The notes under the pieces were generated by a model. The model worked only from the letters and a program-made list of their open reading frames with translations. It searched no databases and was not told where the DNA came from. Positions 23,299 through 36,479 of a stretch of 64,000 bases of DNA are shown piece after piece. Position 1 is the stretch's first letter. Each line of letters begins with the position of its first letter. The translations under genes were made by a program, and so were the position numbers. The stretch comes from Riptortus pedestris (taxonomy: Eukaryota > Arthropoda > Insecta > Hemiptera > Alydidae), in NCBI GenBank assembly GCA_019009955.1, contig CM032228.1:210649001-210713000 (forward strand), read 5' to 3'.

Positions 23299-23699
23299 GT
23301 CCGTCACGCAGGGGCTGCGTAAACTAAGCAGATTTCCCACGTGAAGTTACACAATACAGAAATCTCCATACGAGAGCAGAACAGTTACGGCAAATGGCCG
23401 AACTAGCTTTTGGCGGGAAATTCAGTCATCCGTTATCGGCCCACAATTTATAAAAATGCAAATATCTCGGTTAGTATTCAAGATAGAGAATAAATATATA
23501 GAACAATATTTATAGTAAATTTAATTTACAATATGATTGGTTTTATACAAATTTTTGATCCGACGTATGGTAACGGGGATATTTCACATTTTCGAAAATC
23601 CCCCCCCCCACTGGTCCGATTTCAGCCATTAACGAACTTGATCTGTCTTTTTGCATAAAACGTTTAAATATCGAGTTTGGTAACTATTAAACAAAAATT

Positions 23700-23749
<50 letters not shown>

Positions 23750-23870
23750 ACCTCATTTTCGTCATCTCCTGGGTAGGATCGATGGACATTTGAAGAAATT
23801 TTTCGAAAATCGCGTCATGAGTACGACCTCAATAGCTGATTTCCCTTAAGGAGGTTTCTGTTACTGAATT
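23299..23870 (-). mobile_element. Helentron-like short element (version A), near complete
   Basis: Right terminus at 23299 (minus-strand hairpin ACGCAG CCC CTGCGT then GACGGAC), preceded by TTCACGTGGGAAATCTGC and the version A block AAAGCTAGTTCGGCC. The left half has a long (TA)n (23701-23748), then ACGAAAATGAGGTCC and TCCATCGATCCTACCCAGGA, and the left palindrome TTTCCC.TTAAGG (here damaged: CCTCCTTAAGGGAAATC). Confidence 0.9.
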
Positions 23871-24193
23871 AAGTTAACTTAATTTTGGTTGAAATAAATC
23901 ACTTTAACTTAATTGAAGAAATGGTAATTTAAATGGAAACAACATGGAATATATTCACTAATGGAAATATGATTCATATCCTTAAATTGCAAAAGAATAT
24001 ATTTGGAAAAAAAAAAAATCCTTTCCATAATTGAGCGTCAGAGAGTGAAATTTTCATTCTAGATAGTGTAATTAAAAAGCCCAGGCCCCACTACCCAATA
24101 TACTATGACCTGTGCTTCCATTTGATACGATTTGTGGTGAAATATTGCATTCCTGATTCAACCCAGATAAAATAATCTAGTCCTAATTTTCAG

Positions 24194-24426
24194 GGCCTCA
24201 GGTTAGACAGGGAGCCATGTGAGTTAAAGCGTTGACCTTTATCTCACATGGTAAACCTAGAGTGGCGAGTTCGATTCTCGCCTGGGCCAAGGAAATTATT
24301 TAGTGACGAAATTCATTAAATAACGTCCTAAAATCCCACCCTGGCTAGAAAAGGGTGGTTACCTGTAGATAACCCGTCCCGGTTAGCCTATGTTGCAAAA
24401 AGTGGACGTTAATAAATAAATAATAA
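24194..24426 (+). repeat. tRNA-type SINE, full-length copy
   Basis: GGCCTCAGGTTAGACAGGGA carries a small insertion before GCCATGTGAGTTAAAGCG. The B box GAGTTCGATTCTCGCC is intact. The body and AATAAATAAATAA tail are complete. Confidence 0.9.
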
Positions 24427-24642
24427 TCAGGTTAGACATGAGAGTCAAAGCGTTGACCTTAATCTCATATGGTAATCCTAGAGTGGCGAGTTCGATTCCC
24501 GCCTGTACAAGGAATTTATTTAGTGACGGAATTCATTAAATAAAATCCTTAGCTCCCCCCTGGCTAGAAAAGGGTGGTAACCAGTAGATAACCCGTCCCA
24601 ATTAGCTTTATTTGTAAAAAGTGGACGTTAATGAATAATTTA
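24427..24642 (+). repeat. tRNA-type SINE, tandem second copy
   Basis: It begins at CAGGTTAGACATGAGAGTCA directly after the tail of the previous copy in the same orientation, with B box GAGTTCGATTCCCGCC and the usual body to AAGTGGACGTTAATGAATAA. The two copies differ at many positions, so this is insertion into a SINE tail and not a fresh duplication. Confidence 0.85.
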
Positions 24643-25660
24643 TAATTTAATTTTCATGAATATAGATATAATGTAGTTAATGGTCTTTGAAATCGCTTCA
24701 CGTGAATATGAGATACAAGTAATTTTGGACAAGTTAACTTATGTAGTGCAATTGTGCAAAGAAAAAATATTTATCTTAATGATCATTTTAATTATGCTTT
24801 CGAAGGCAGTAAATCAAAATCAATGATTTAAAATAACAGAAATATAATTTCCGTTTAGTAAAATGGTGTAAGTATTTAAAAGATCTCATTAAGGAATTAA
24901 AATGACGTAGTAAAAAGAAAGAGCCCTAAATAAAATAAAAATATTTAACTGTTCTAAAGGGCCAGACATAAACAAAAAGGCCAAGTTCATTTAGAGATGT
25001 TTACCGCTAAAGTACAGGGCTTCAAAGTGAACTGTTGTCAATGGGCGCCAGAAATAACTGAAGAGGAAATCAATAAAAATCGTGTTAACGCTTTAAATTG
25101 AAATATAATTCCCTTAAAAACATTTGGTCTGACATTTATTTAATATGTTCTAAAACCTAATAAGATAATTACAGGAAACCTAATTAGATAATGGACTTAA
25201 CAGATATAGTATCTACTTCACGTTTCTAAAGATAATTGGGATTAGATTATCTACAGTTTACTGCTCTGTTATAGTTAGGCTCAAACTGGATTCATTTTAT
25301 GAGCCCTCTACTAATTGACTTCATGAGCTACCAGAAATATTTAATTAACATTTACAAATTAAGACATGTATAAATATTCAGTTATTATATTATTAAAATA
25401 CTTTATCCGCCTCAGACTAGCTATATTGAGGCGTAGGTAATAATAAGCTAATACTAATTTGAATCGTGGGTTCGATTCCTGCGTTGACCAAGGACATTTT
25501 AATAAAGTACCAACTAATTTGATGCCTGGTCCCACACGCATGGAAACGGTGATTACTGGCAGAAAGCAGGTTCAACTAGCTGCAGATTGTTGACGTAAAT
25601 TTATAACGTATAAAGATATTTTTTATCCTTTAGCTAATAAGGCATTTGGTATCCTAAAAC
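24643..25660. other. Intron stretch with one tRNA-like B box
   Basis: At 25460-25480 GTGGGTTCGATTCCTGCG is a good B box, followed by GACCAAGGACATTTTAATAA and CCTGGTCCCACACGC. It may be a badly degraded SINE of a different subfamily (compare 47040-47130). Nothing else recognised. Confidence 0.35.
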
Positions 25661-25662
25661 AA

Positions 25663-25663
<1 letters not shown>

Positions 25664-25712
<49 letters not shown>
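25664..25712. repeat. (GT)n(TA)n microsatellite
   Basis: About 28 bp of GT followed by about 20 bp of TA. Confidence 0.95.
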
Positions 25713-25713
<1 letters not shown>

Positions 25714-26364
25714 ATAAAAAATTTATATATCTATGTCTAAACATACAGGAACTGGTAATTCGAAAAATACGACTGGAAGTTTAATCCTGCATATTAAATA
25801 TAATGAGCAAGTATGAATTACCTGTAGAAATACTCGCAAGTACAGCGAGAATCTAATTGTAAGAATAAATGAAAAGAAAACCTATAAGATGTTTTAGATG
25901 AAACCATGTGGTTGGCGATTTCAGGAGAACAAATTCTCTAGCTGTTTCAAGTTCTACTGTCTGATTGATAATTACAGAAATAGAAGGAGATATAAACGCC
26001 AGAATTTCTACGAGAAACATAACTTCTCTTCATGAACAGTCGCTCCACAAAGAGGAATACGCAAATCACAAACACTCATTAGAACAATAGCTATGAATTT
26101 TGGTGAATTTGGGGCGGTTTCCTAGAAAAATAAAAGAGCTCCTCTTGAGGAAGAAATTTAGAGTCATGAAAGAGAATAAAGGTGGACAATCATGAGAAAA
26201 AGCAAACGAATTCATGTTTTTGGCTAACCGGATACCATCTGTGCTCCCATAATAAAAGTAGCAGATTAAGACATTTTGATAGAATAGAATTCGAAAAAAC
26301 TGTAGTGCACCGAAATAAAGGAGGAAGACACGCAAGTATTTATTTATGTGTATTTGTGTGGACG

Positions 26365-26575
26365 TAAGTCCACTTTGTGCAACTTTAGCTAACTGGGACG
26401 GGTTTCTACAGGTTCCCACCCTTTTCTAACCAGGGTGGGACTAAGGAATTTATTTAATGAGCCCCTCTCCAAATAAATTTCTACTGCCCAGGGCGGGAAT
26501 CGAACCCGGAACTCTAGGTTTGCCATATGGGATTAAGACCAACGCCTATCCCACACGGCCAACCTGAGCCCGGAC
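26365..26575 (-). repeat. tRNA-type SINE, near full length
   Basis: Minus strand: CCGGGCTCAGGTTGGCCGTG, GAGTTCCGGGTTCGATTCCC (B box intact), GCCCTGGGCAGTAGAAATTT, CCCACCCTGGTTAGAAAAGG, and end AAGTGGACTTACGTCC. Confidence 0.85.
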
Positions 26576-26972
26576 ACGCAAGTATGAGTATGCGTGTGTG
26601 TTTTATTTATATAAGCCCTAATATACCCACTTAAAGTTTATATACACATATTTGTATAGGAAACCTGATATCATGTGTCGTATTAAGAAGAACAGACTAG
26701 CAGTTCATGCAGAAACTAAGGTAGCAAAGCACCCTAGACGCAATAATAAGCAGATGTTGCCCCAGACAGAGATGATCAGATGGCTTGAGTGAGGACATGC
26801 AGTGGCTCATTTGTTATGTATAGTTTTCAAGTGTTAGATATTACTTTATCATAATATCAAGAATAGTAGAATAAAATGGGATGAGTTGATCTTTTATCTC
26901 AGTCAGTGTAGGTTTCACTGTCAGCGTGACATAACTGGATGAGAAAAGTGAGGTGTAAGTAAAAGATGCCTG

Positions 26973-27083
26973 GCTTTTAGCAGATTTCCGTTAAGGGACA
27001 TCTCATGACGCGATTTATAAAATTTTCTTCAAATTTCCATCGGTCCTGTATATAATATAACGAAAATGAGGTCCGTTCAAAAT

Positions 27084-27151
<68 letters not shown>

Positions 27152-27572
27152 TGTTAACACTCTAGCGGTGGTAATTTCTGTTTGATAATTACCAAACTGG
27201 ATATTTAAACGTTTTGTGTAAAAATAAAGATCGAGTTCGCTAAAGGCTAAAATCGGACCTGAAGGAGGAGCGGGGATTTAAAAAATTCGAAATATCTCCG
27301 ATGTTATACGTTGGATCTCTTTTTGAAACTTAAATGTTGTTGTATGCGTTTTTTTCAATATCTTGATTATTAACCAAGATATTTGTATTTTTTTGGTTTT
27401 TAGCTTTCAGTGAACCCCCACTCCTACTCATGTCATATTAACAATAAGCTTTTATGTCATGAAGGAAATTATTTGAAGCTTAAATACCAAATATTTTTCT
27501 CATTAAAATTTTACCTTTTGATAAAAATTCGAATTCATGACGCACGTGGGAGCTTGGTTAACACAGCTCCTG
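26973..27572 (+). mobile_element. Helentron-like short element (version B)
   Basis: Left end TTTTAGCAGATTTCCGTTAA, with the palindrome altered by one base and a deletion before CTCATGACGCGATT. Then ACGAAAATGAGGTCCGTTCA, (TA)n (27089-27148), TGTCTGTTAACACTCTAGCG, version B block AACCCCCACTCCTACTCATG + TCATATTAACAATAAGC, and a degraded right end (GTGGGAGCTTGGTTAACACA, GCTCCTGCATGACGGAT). Confidence 0.8.
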
Positions 27573-27925
27573 CATGACGGATGTTTAATACCTACCTAGT
27601 AGTAGCATTTAGCCCCGGATCTATTATTGTCGATTCAACTTCAACTCTGATTCGTCCGATCGCATTAAAACCAGAGCTCTATCTCTTAAGAATAGTTCTC
27701 AACAATCGAAATCATCTAAACGAAAGTGATAACCATGTGCCTGCGGCAGACGGTGAAGTCATCATCTACTCGATTCACTCACGAACTCTACCCACCGAAG
27801 CGTTTTTCCCACAAAAAAAAAAACCAAACAAACTTAGGAGATGACAGTCAGTTCCCTGCTTTGCTCTACTTAGCTCGGCAGTCCATGCACGTTCTTATGA
27901 ACGGCCAGTCCACCTCGCCTAAACC

Positions 27926-28190
<265 letters not shown>

Positions 28191-28203
28191 CCTTACTTTA
28201 TTT

Positions 28204-28317
28204 CAAGGTTAAATACCAAATATTGTTCTCATTGAACTTTTAAGTTTTGAGATAAATACAAATACGTTGCACACTTGGGAAATCTGCTTAGTAAACGCAG
28301 CACCGGCGTGACTGACT
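28204..28317 (+). mobile_element. Helentron-like short element (version B), right end only
   Basis: AAGGTTAAATACCAAATATT, TCATTGAACTTTTAAGTTTTG, then CTTGGGAAATCTGCTTAGTA, hairpin with one change (ACGCAGCACCGGCGT), GACTGACTTTTT. The left part is replaced by the CT tract. Confidence 0.8.
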
Positions 28318-28319
28318 TT

Positions 28320-31095
28320 TTTTATTATTTATTTTTCAACGATAAAATAATTTGTTGTCCTTCAATTACGTTTAGTTTCACACTAATGGCATATTTACGT
28401 GAGCAAATACCTCTCACCAATAGTGTGGTTATTTAGTAGTTGCAGTCTTAATTCAAAACAGGTAATGCAGCGTTGTTTGCTAATACCTCGTTTCGTATCA
28501 TTCTGTGCCAAACAAAATTTTTTGTATTGATTTGCTTTGTTTGTACTAGTAATTAGCCATTGTTAACCGAAACCATTGTTAATGGTTCTGTAAACAAAGG
28601 GTAATTTCTAAGGCTTAATTTGTAATAAAATAAATTAATTATGATTTATAAAGTATATTTCAGTACGAAATTTCTACCATAATTTCGTTAAATGATAGTT
28701 AACTTATTTTCCTCTGTTATCAGTATTTTTTTATTCTTTTTTAAACCTGTGATTTTGTATATACACTTCTTTACGTTTTTTGCCATCCATTTTAGAATGC
28801 TTTCTTCCGACTTGGGCAAAAATACGTAATCTTTCTGAAAGTCCAATACAATAAAAAGCTTTTGGAGCCTATAGAGTAAGATTGAATTCGCCCCATGGCC
28901 CTGCGAATTCCCTCTTTCTGCTTACAAATGGTTGCATTTCCTTACATCCTGGTTTGATTTGTATCCAATAATCCAGGCTTAAATAGCATCATCCAATATT
29001 TTTATTAACCATCGCAAACTCAATCCATCTTATCACTATATAGCATTACGAATTTCAAATCATTCCAACCGATGCTTTTCGCTTTTACTATTTATCTGCG
29101 TCACATTCTCATGAAAATGCAAATACTATTGCATTATACAATGTCTATAAAATATATTCTGAGTGAAACTGATTTACATAAAAACTGGATGCTACATTAA
29201 TATTTTAAAAACACTTTTAGTATTTTTTCATCAAGACTGAAATGATGCTAAGACAGTCTTTGAATTTAAAATTAGGAAGAATCATTAAGAAAACTGAAAA
29301 TAATATTTACCTTTTAATTTGGTATTCATCTATTTTTAATTGAATAGAATTAGTAGGACCAATTCTGTTTGAACTTGGAGTATGGTTTTTTCTTGTATTT
29401 TTTTTACCACAGTGAAATTGTTCAAAATAATTATAGAGGGGAAACAACGAGCAAAGCAGAAATAGGGTAATGTATATTTTTGTGTTTTTTTTATGACAGG
29501 ATATTTTTTTCAAAATAATTAATGGATGAATGGATTTTCCCTTCTCTACCTGAACGATTGTTCTGAAGAAGGACATCAAAGGTGGCTGGAACTGTCAGAA
29601 TCAAAAATTTACTCATCTTTAGTCGACTCCTTCATCGCGTTATTTTCAATATAATACATCTTTTTACATTTGGTTTATTCAGAATCAATAGCAGCCTATA
29701 TTAAAACCTTTAATCCCATATAAATAGTCGTCGCTAGTAAATATCCATTGGTTATGAGTAGGTAGGGTATCACTTATTTACTAGATTATAGTGAGAATGA
29801 GAACCTTCACAAAATGTGTATGTTAACAATGTCAATTTTGAAATGAAATGTGTTTATTTCCATTAATTGCTATCATATATAATAGGATAGGTCAAATAGT
29901 TGTTTTTGTTTTTTTTTTTAGTTTCGTTTTTCTATAAACAATTTTCTAATATTATGTCAATTGAATTCTTTACAAGTTATTGAATTACATTAATACTTAT
30001 ATAGTGCATTCGATAAAAGTTAAGTCAAATTATAAGAACACATAGTAAAAAAATTCCTCAATTTAAATAAATATATAAAATAAATTAGTTTCATTAACAA
30101 TCTTAATACAGCTCTAAATATGTACAATTTTTTTACAACTCAAAAACATACATTATTTTATTTGTTGACGTGCCATTATATTAAAGAATGACAAGATTTA
30201 TAAATGATGAGAAACTAGTCCCACCTTATAGAGACAATGACACCTTATCACAAATTATTTTAGGCCGTTCTTTACGACACATATTTAGTAGCTTTATTTA
30301 ATAATTGAACATTTTTGAAAGTATTCATCTTGGGTATAAAACATCCGTCATGTATGAAGTACTTTAATTTATTTTTAAACAAAGAGTGGTTTTTAATAGA
30401 TTTGTTACATTCGGGCAAAGCGTTAAAGAGCTCTACAGAGTACCTCGCTTTTCTCGAAGTATTTATGTTTGTGGTTGGGGACTTAAAACATATTCTTGTA
30501 TCTTGCTTTATGATTGTATGTTATACTATTTTGTAAAACAAGCTCATGTTTTGTTTCACAAACAATATTGTTTGGTACATATATATTGAAGGAAAAGTCA
30601 TTATTTTTGACTCCTTAAAACGTGGACGACTGGAGCCTCTGAGCTTTCTGTTGTAAATATATCTTATTCCTTTCTTTTGTAATTTAAATATTAAAATATA
30701 ATTTTTTGAGTTGCCCCAATGTATAACACCATAAAGTTAACCGAATATGGAAATATCCATAGTATATTAATAATAAAGCGTCCATTGGAAGATATTTTTT
30801 AACACATTTTCATAAGAAGCAAAGCGATTTTAGCTTCTTGCTCAATTCTTCAATAAGATTGAACCAGTCAAGTTTGTCGGCCACCGTTTGTCCATAGTAA
30901 ATCCTAAAACCTTTATCATGGGGATTCCTAAGATGTCATGATTATTAATTGAGATATCTCTTGAAGAATGTGGGCAAAGTTTACTGAAGTCTAGAATATT
31001 TGATTCGACACGTTCATAGATTTTGGAACCTTCACATTCTGACCTAATTTGTTTTCTAGTTTTCAGTAATGCCGACACTTCTAAAGTTGCATATT
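28320..31095. other. AT-rich intron stretch, nothing recognised
   Basis: About 2.8 kb with no recognised transposon end, RNA gene or exon-like frame. Short frames (29307, 30315, 30386, 30842) lack motifs. Confidence 0.4.
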
Positions 31096-31098
31096 ATT

Positions 31099-31713
31099 AA
31101 CAGATTTCCCTTCAATCAGCTATTGAGGTTGTACTCATGACGCGACTTTAGAAAACTGTCTTCAAATATCCATCGATCCCATCTAGGAGATGACGAAAAT
31201 GAGGTCCGTTCAAAATGTTGTGTGTATATATATACACACACACACACATACATATTTGTGTGTGCTACCACTCTAGAGGTCGCAATTATTGTTTTGATGT
31301 TACCAAACTCGATATATAAGCATTTTATGTAAAAAAAAACGTTAAGTTCGTTAGTAACTGAAATCTGACTGGGGGGGGGAGGGGTTAGAGGGGAAGAATT
31401 TCGAAAATTCGAAATATCTTCGTTATTATAAGTCGGATCGAAAAGTGTATAGAAACAATATTATTACAAAATTAATTGTCAAATGTTTTCTATATTATCC
31501 GGAGTATTTGGATTTTTTAGTTTTCAGCATTCAGTAAACCTCCATACCGACTCATGTCATATTAACAATAAGCTATTATATCATGAAATACTGTATTCTA
31601 AGCTTAAATACCAAGCATTGGTCTCATTGAACTTTTACTTTTTGAGATAAATGCAAATACGTGACCCGCATGGGAAATATGCTTAGTTAACTCAGCCCCT
31701 GCGTGACGGACGC
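31099..31713 (+). mobile_element. Helentron-like short element (version B) beside the last exon
   Basis: Left end ACAGATTTCCCTTCAATCAG (palindrome half lost), ACTCATGACGCGACTTTAGA, CATCGATCCCATCTAGGAGA, mixed TA/CA tract, CACTCTAGAGGTCGCAA, G-run, TCGTTATTATAAGTCGGATC, AACCTCCATACCGACTCATG, and right end GGGAAATATGCTTAGTTAAC, TCAGCCCCTGCGTGACGGAC. It ends 155 bp before the receptor's last coding exon. Confidence 0.85.
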
Positions 31714-31868
31714 TTTTTAATTATCGTGAGGTATATGGTTATTACCTTACCAATGTGAAACAAGGAGTTTAACAGACTCCATCAGTGCTCCATATTTGTA
31801 TTGACGATGGCTGAAACTATCTTGTGACTATACTCAACTTGAACTGAGAGTCTATTTGCATGTTGCAG

Positions 31869-32043
31869 GTACTTGCTGTGCTGGATCGGTAGGCGGAGCG
31901 AGAGGCGGCAGAACAGACGAGGATGGGAGAGCTCTACCTTGGCACACCTTCAGCAATCCACCATCAGGAGGAATGACATCACAGGCCCGGAATGCACCGT
32001 ACTCACCACATTCGTCAACGGCAATCATCAGGGACCTCTCTGA
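31869..32043 (+). CDS. CCHamide receptor-like GPCR, last coding exon
   Basis: After the acceptor TTGCATGTTGCAG the first base completes the split Arg codon. The frame then gives YLLCWIGRRSERRQNRRGWE, SSTLAHLQQSTIRRND, ITGPECTVLTTFVNGNHQGPL and TGA (32041-32043), 57 residues. It finishes helix 8 (FRKYFH-R-YLLC, with Cys as probable palmitoylation site), then a basic patch and a Ser/Thr-bearing tail. The QSTIR...T.LTTFVNGN pattern resembles CCHamide and bombesin receptor tails, where it serves phosphorylation and arrestin binding. A longer open frame over the same bases (31856-32302) is in the wrong phase and has no receptor similarity. The tail is short but natural-looking. Confidence 0.85.
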
Positions 32044-35000
32044 CGTCCGTCTGCATCATCGGCTAGGATTCACAACATTTACAACTTCCCGAGGACCTTA
32101 TCCTGAGCCGAGGGGATACCGGTCACAAGCGCTCGATATGATTAGCTCCATCCTCTACATGGATTATCTTAATCGCGCTGTGACTTCCGTGCCAAAGCTT
32201 TTCAGAAGTTTCTTAATGAATCTCCTTGATATGAGACTTTTAAAAAGAGTATACACATTTTTTAATCTTTTTAGAGTTCGCAGGGCTCAAAGCATAGAAT
32301 AAGAGAAACAATGAATGTCCAGAAAATACTTGACAACAAGCCAAATAGATTGAAATTATTTTATTGACATTTTATTTTTATGCTTATTTTACATAGTTAA
32401 AATTCTACAATCATAAATGTATAGTCCACATTTACAGTAGAAACAAGTAATCCATGTTAATAGTGTTCCAAATCTTCATACTACTGGAACACTGTTAATC
32501 GTCGTAAAACATGTACGACGTTCGTAAGGATTTCCGTTATTATGGGGTCGAAACTTGACTACCAATGAAATAATTTCGTATTATATATATTATTTTACTT
32601 GATCTGAGATACCGTAATGACACAATTTAATTTGTAGATAATATTTGAAAAACATAATGACAGTCAATGTTACGCATTACTGCTATTTTAATTAGGTGAA
32701 AATGGATAAAAATCGTATTTAAGATACTAAAAAGCAATTGAATTTTAGATATACTTGGTCACAGCAGCCTGAATTATAGACTAATTCATAGGTGAGTTTC
32801 AAAGGCTATTTTACTACCTGCATAAATATTGAGACGTGGTAAGGTACATCGAAAAATGTATTTACTATATGCGACAACAACCATATAAAAATGATCTGTA
32901 AAACAACTAATGACGTGGCTTTTGGATCTGACTGATCCTAGTAAAACTGAATAATGCAGAAGCCGATAAAAAGATCAAAAGGGTAAAAGACGCGTTGTTC
33001 TGGAACAAACATGGTTCATGTTTTGACGATATTTATTCTCTTAAAGAGAAATATATCATTAAATTATGTAAAGTAATTGGCACCACACATCACTAGCTTA
33101 TACATCTCCTATTTGGCTTTATTATACCTCCACTATCCGTTCAGAAAAGACCATAAACAATATTACTAAGAAACTCTGATCCCTTTTGCTAACCATATGT
33201 GTAAATATTTTCATAAAACTTCTACAATAAGGACCATCATGACTAATAAATAGTGAAATACATTTTGCGAACGTTATTTCAGAAAAATTGACTGATTTTC
33301 AGACTTTAAAGCATTATAGTTATGTCAATCTCTTCTGTTCTCCAAATCAATTAAAAATTGATTTGTTGTATAAAATGTCATCTAAGAGTAATTATTGACT
33401 CAGCCGTTTTTATTGAATATCTATATTAGTCTGTGCAAGGACAAAGAAACAACAACAAAATCACCAAAAAAACAATTTAGTAACTGAAGTGACAAGTAAG
33501 TAAACTTTTCCAAACAATAGCATTCTCAACCTTTAGAACAGTCTCTCCTTAGCATAGTTTATTTTTAAATTTAAAAGGCATGCACCATTTAAGAAAGCCT
33601 TGCGTCATAAAGGGAAAACCCCACTCGATCAAGTCTTATGTAAATTATACTTCTTCTTCCATCATGACAAACTAAAAATAGACACTCGAATAGCAGCAAG
33701 AAATTGAACAATATCCGTTACGAACATTCGATAGAAACATATCTCCCACTTTACGGAGAGAATTTGAAATAATAGGGGAAGGTAAAAGTCCGAGGTTAAG
33801 TATTGGGGTCTTCAAGATGCTCCAAGCTGAACCTCATGAAAAATGATTCCGAAAACCACTTGAAATTGTAATTTCATATATCAGCCGAAGTAGCCATTGC
33901 TGTAGACAATCAGTATCTAACGGTAAACTCAGACATTTAGCTCAATATCTGAGTATTACTCGGCAACTAAACTGAGTTTGTCCTGGCAAACGTGTGAAAA
34001 AACCGAAGGGGATACTTGAAGTATATTTTCCTTTAAATATAAATGAAAATTTTCTTTTAAATTTATCAGAAAGTTTTATAATAATATCCATCTATAAAAA
34101 AAATAGCAAAGATAATACTCTCATGTCCACTGTCGTTTTCACGGCCAATAGTGCAATCCATCACGTCCTTTATAAAATAAATAAATTCATTTTGTATCAT
34201 TTATAAACCAATCACCTTTTTTTGGGTTGAATTATTAAATTTACCCTTAGAATGGTTTATATAAAGTCACAAACAAGAATTTGAGATTTGCAAAAAATAA
34301 AGTTCCAAATTAAGCATATAAGTTTCTCATTCTGGTTATAAGAAAAGTGCTCAATTAAATTGATTAAAAATAGTTTAATAGGGAAATCCAATGAAGCCGT
34401 GAAAACTAAGCAGATTTTTAATTAACCAAACATTTTTATCGCTTCTCAGATTCATTTATCTTTAATTTTACAGGAAAAGTTGAACTTTCATCAAACATAA
34501 ATTGCAGCCACTAGCATGTTAGAGATAACGCACATAAATCCACCCGTGTGGGTGAGTTTTAGTACTTCCTTTAATGCGTACAAGGATAAAAGTCTCATCA
34601 GTTACCTAATTTAAACACCTTATTATATGATGATCTATTATATAATTTTACTGCCAATATATAAAAGTTGAAACGAGCACAAATAATAAAATGTATTTCG
34701 AGATATTTTATAGCCCATAACAAGATTAGTCACTTCCAGCTATTCAGTATGACTCATTTAATGTAAAGATGTTTAAAAGATTATTCTAGTGTGTCATAGA
34801 GATTTTTAAGGACCTGTTGACATATTTTAGAAGATAACGATCTCTCTCTCACGTGTTTTTCTCCTAGCTCTTAGCTAAGTGAAATTTAAGTACGTACTTA
34901 ATTGTATGTATGAATAGCTCAAAATACGGTAGGGGCAAAATATTTGAAAGGATATTCTTTAAAAATTTTGCCAGTCAAATATTAAATAGCACAAAGCTGA

Positions 35001-35770
35001 AGTGTTTAAAACACATTTCAAACGAAGGCTTCCCCTTAATGAACCAGCTAAAATGAAAGTAAATATCAGGTTCTTTAAGTTAATTCCAAGACAACGCCGG
35101 AGGCAGTCTCGTGTACGTTAATTTGTTTTATTAAAAGTAAAATTAGGAATTCAGGACTAATTAAGGAACTCATTACTACTAAATTTTAAGTTCAAAGCAT
35201 TTTAGTACTTAGCATAATTACTATTGATAAGGATTGTTAACTGCTGAGTCTGTTTTACTTCAACCTCCTTCTCTACAAGGCATTAGCACTTAAAGCAAAT
35301 ATATGGAACCATTTTAGCCACTCCAATTAGAATATTAAATTTAAATGCAAGAAAGGATTCAGCAATCTAAATCTGCTTATAGGCTTCATAGTTTAGGATA
35401 TCTTTTAATTTTGATTAATGTCGGGTGTGATTGAAGTCATATAAAGGTATGAAACCAAAAATGGTCCAACTCCTTCAAAACATTAATTTTTAATTGGTTA
35501 AGCTGCTTTCAGCAATTCATATTCTAAAGATGAAGGCATAACCAATAGAAGTATAATAAACTTTGTAATACAATATTTTTTTATACTAATTTATTTAAGT
35601 TACAGGTAAAAAGAAAAATGACGAAAGAACATGGTTAAAGTCCGTTACTGGCTATATAATGAAAAATGTTTTATCATGATGTTTTTTTGTTATCCAGAAA
35701 GCGGAATGCAATAACTTGATATTAACGCTCCCTTCATTCTGCTATGACTAAACGATTAGTTATCAAAATG
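32044..35770. other. Receptor 3' UTR and AT-rich intergenic DNA
   Basis: The 3' UTR must start at 32044, but I cannot fix the poly(A) site; an AATAAA lies at 33245. No further gene or clear transposon was recognised in this 3.7 kb. Confidence 0.35.
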
Positions 35771-35815
35771 TTACCACACTTTTCTACCCAGGTTGAGTCT
35801 AAGAATTGCATTTAT
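35771..35815 (-). repeat. tRNA-type SINE fragment
   Basis: TTACCACACTTTTCTACCCA followed by GGTTGAGTCTAAGAATTGCATTTAT matches the middle of the SINE in reverse. Only about 45 bp. Confidence 0.5.
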
Positions 35816-36058
35816 AGATATTGCCATTCTACAAAGTCCTATTACTCATACGGGTATTAACCCTATGACTCATGGTTTATTTACCAAATACATTGCCTAT
35901 ACTAACAAGGCTTATCTGACCACTCATACTTTATTTTATAAGGACTGGATCATTCCAATCTATCGTTGCCACGGACTGCTCTGTAAAAAGAAAAATACAT
36001 TCTACATAAAGCTCCTGATGGATACGGTGGTCGACCAATTAATAATTCATTCCGATAT

Positions 36059-36268
36059 TTATGTGAGTTATAGCATTCATTACCTTAATCACACATGGTA
36101 AATCTAGTGGCGAGTTCGATTCACGCCTGGGCAAAGGAAATTATTTAGTGAGAGAATTCATTAAATAATATCCTAAGTCCCACCCTGGCTAGAAAAGGTA
36201 ACCAGTAGATAACCCGTCCCAATTAGCCTTATTTGCAAAAACTGGAAGTTAATAAATAATAATATAAT
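36059..36268 (+). repeat. tRNA-type SINE, 5'-clipped
   Basis: Starts inside the A-box region (TATGTGAGTTATAGCATTC), then TTAATCACACATGGTAAATC, B box GAGTTCGATTCACGCC, body, and TTAATAAATAATAATATAA tail. Confidence 0.85.
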
Positions 36269-36280
36269 GGTGAGGGCAAC

Positions 36281-36460
36281 TTATGTGACCTTAGCCACGC
36301 ATTCCCAGTCAGTTTTAAGATTTCATCAACAATCACTAACCAATAACAAAGAACCACCACCTGATGAAGCCGATTAGAGCAACTGAAAAATATTGTGGAT
36401 AACCAACCACGTGATTGGCCAGCTGGAGATGAGCTCAAAACCCGCAATGAATTCCCAGCG
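36281..36460 (+). mobile_element. PLE-like tail fragment with CTGATGA hammerhead-like core
   Basis: CCAC (36357-36360) + CTGATGA (36361-36367) + 17 nt + GAAA (from 36385) + .. + GTGG (36395-36398). CCAC and GTGG flank the core and are complementary, fitting stem I. Stem II pairing is weak. The part before the core (CATTCCCAGTCAGTTTTAAG..CATCAACAATC) recurs at 39370-39430, so it belongs to a dispersed family. No coding sequence attached. Confidence 0.45.
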
Positions 36461-36479
36461 AAGGAGTCTAAAACATCAA

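Noticed and set aside
31856..32302. 148-codon open frame over the last receptor exon
   Set aside because: It is in a different phase from the receptor frame. The phase 2 splice from 12325 leads into the frame ending at 32041, which has a receptor-like tail. The longer frame shows no known motif.
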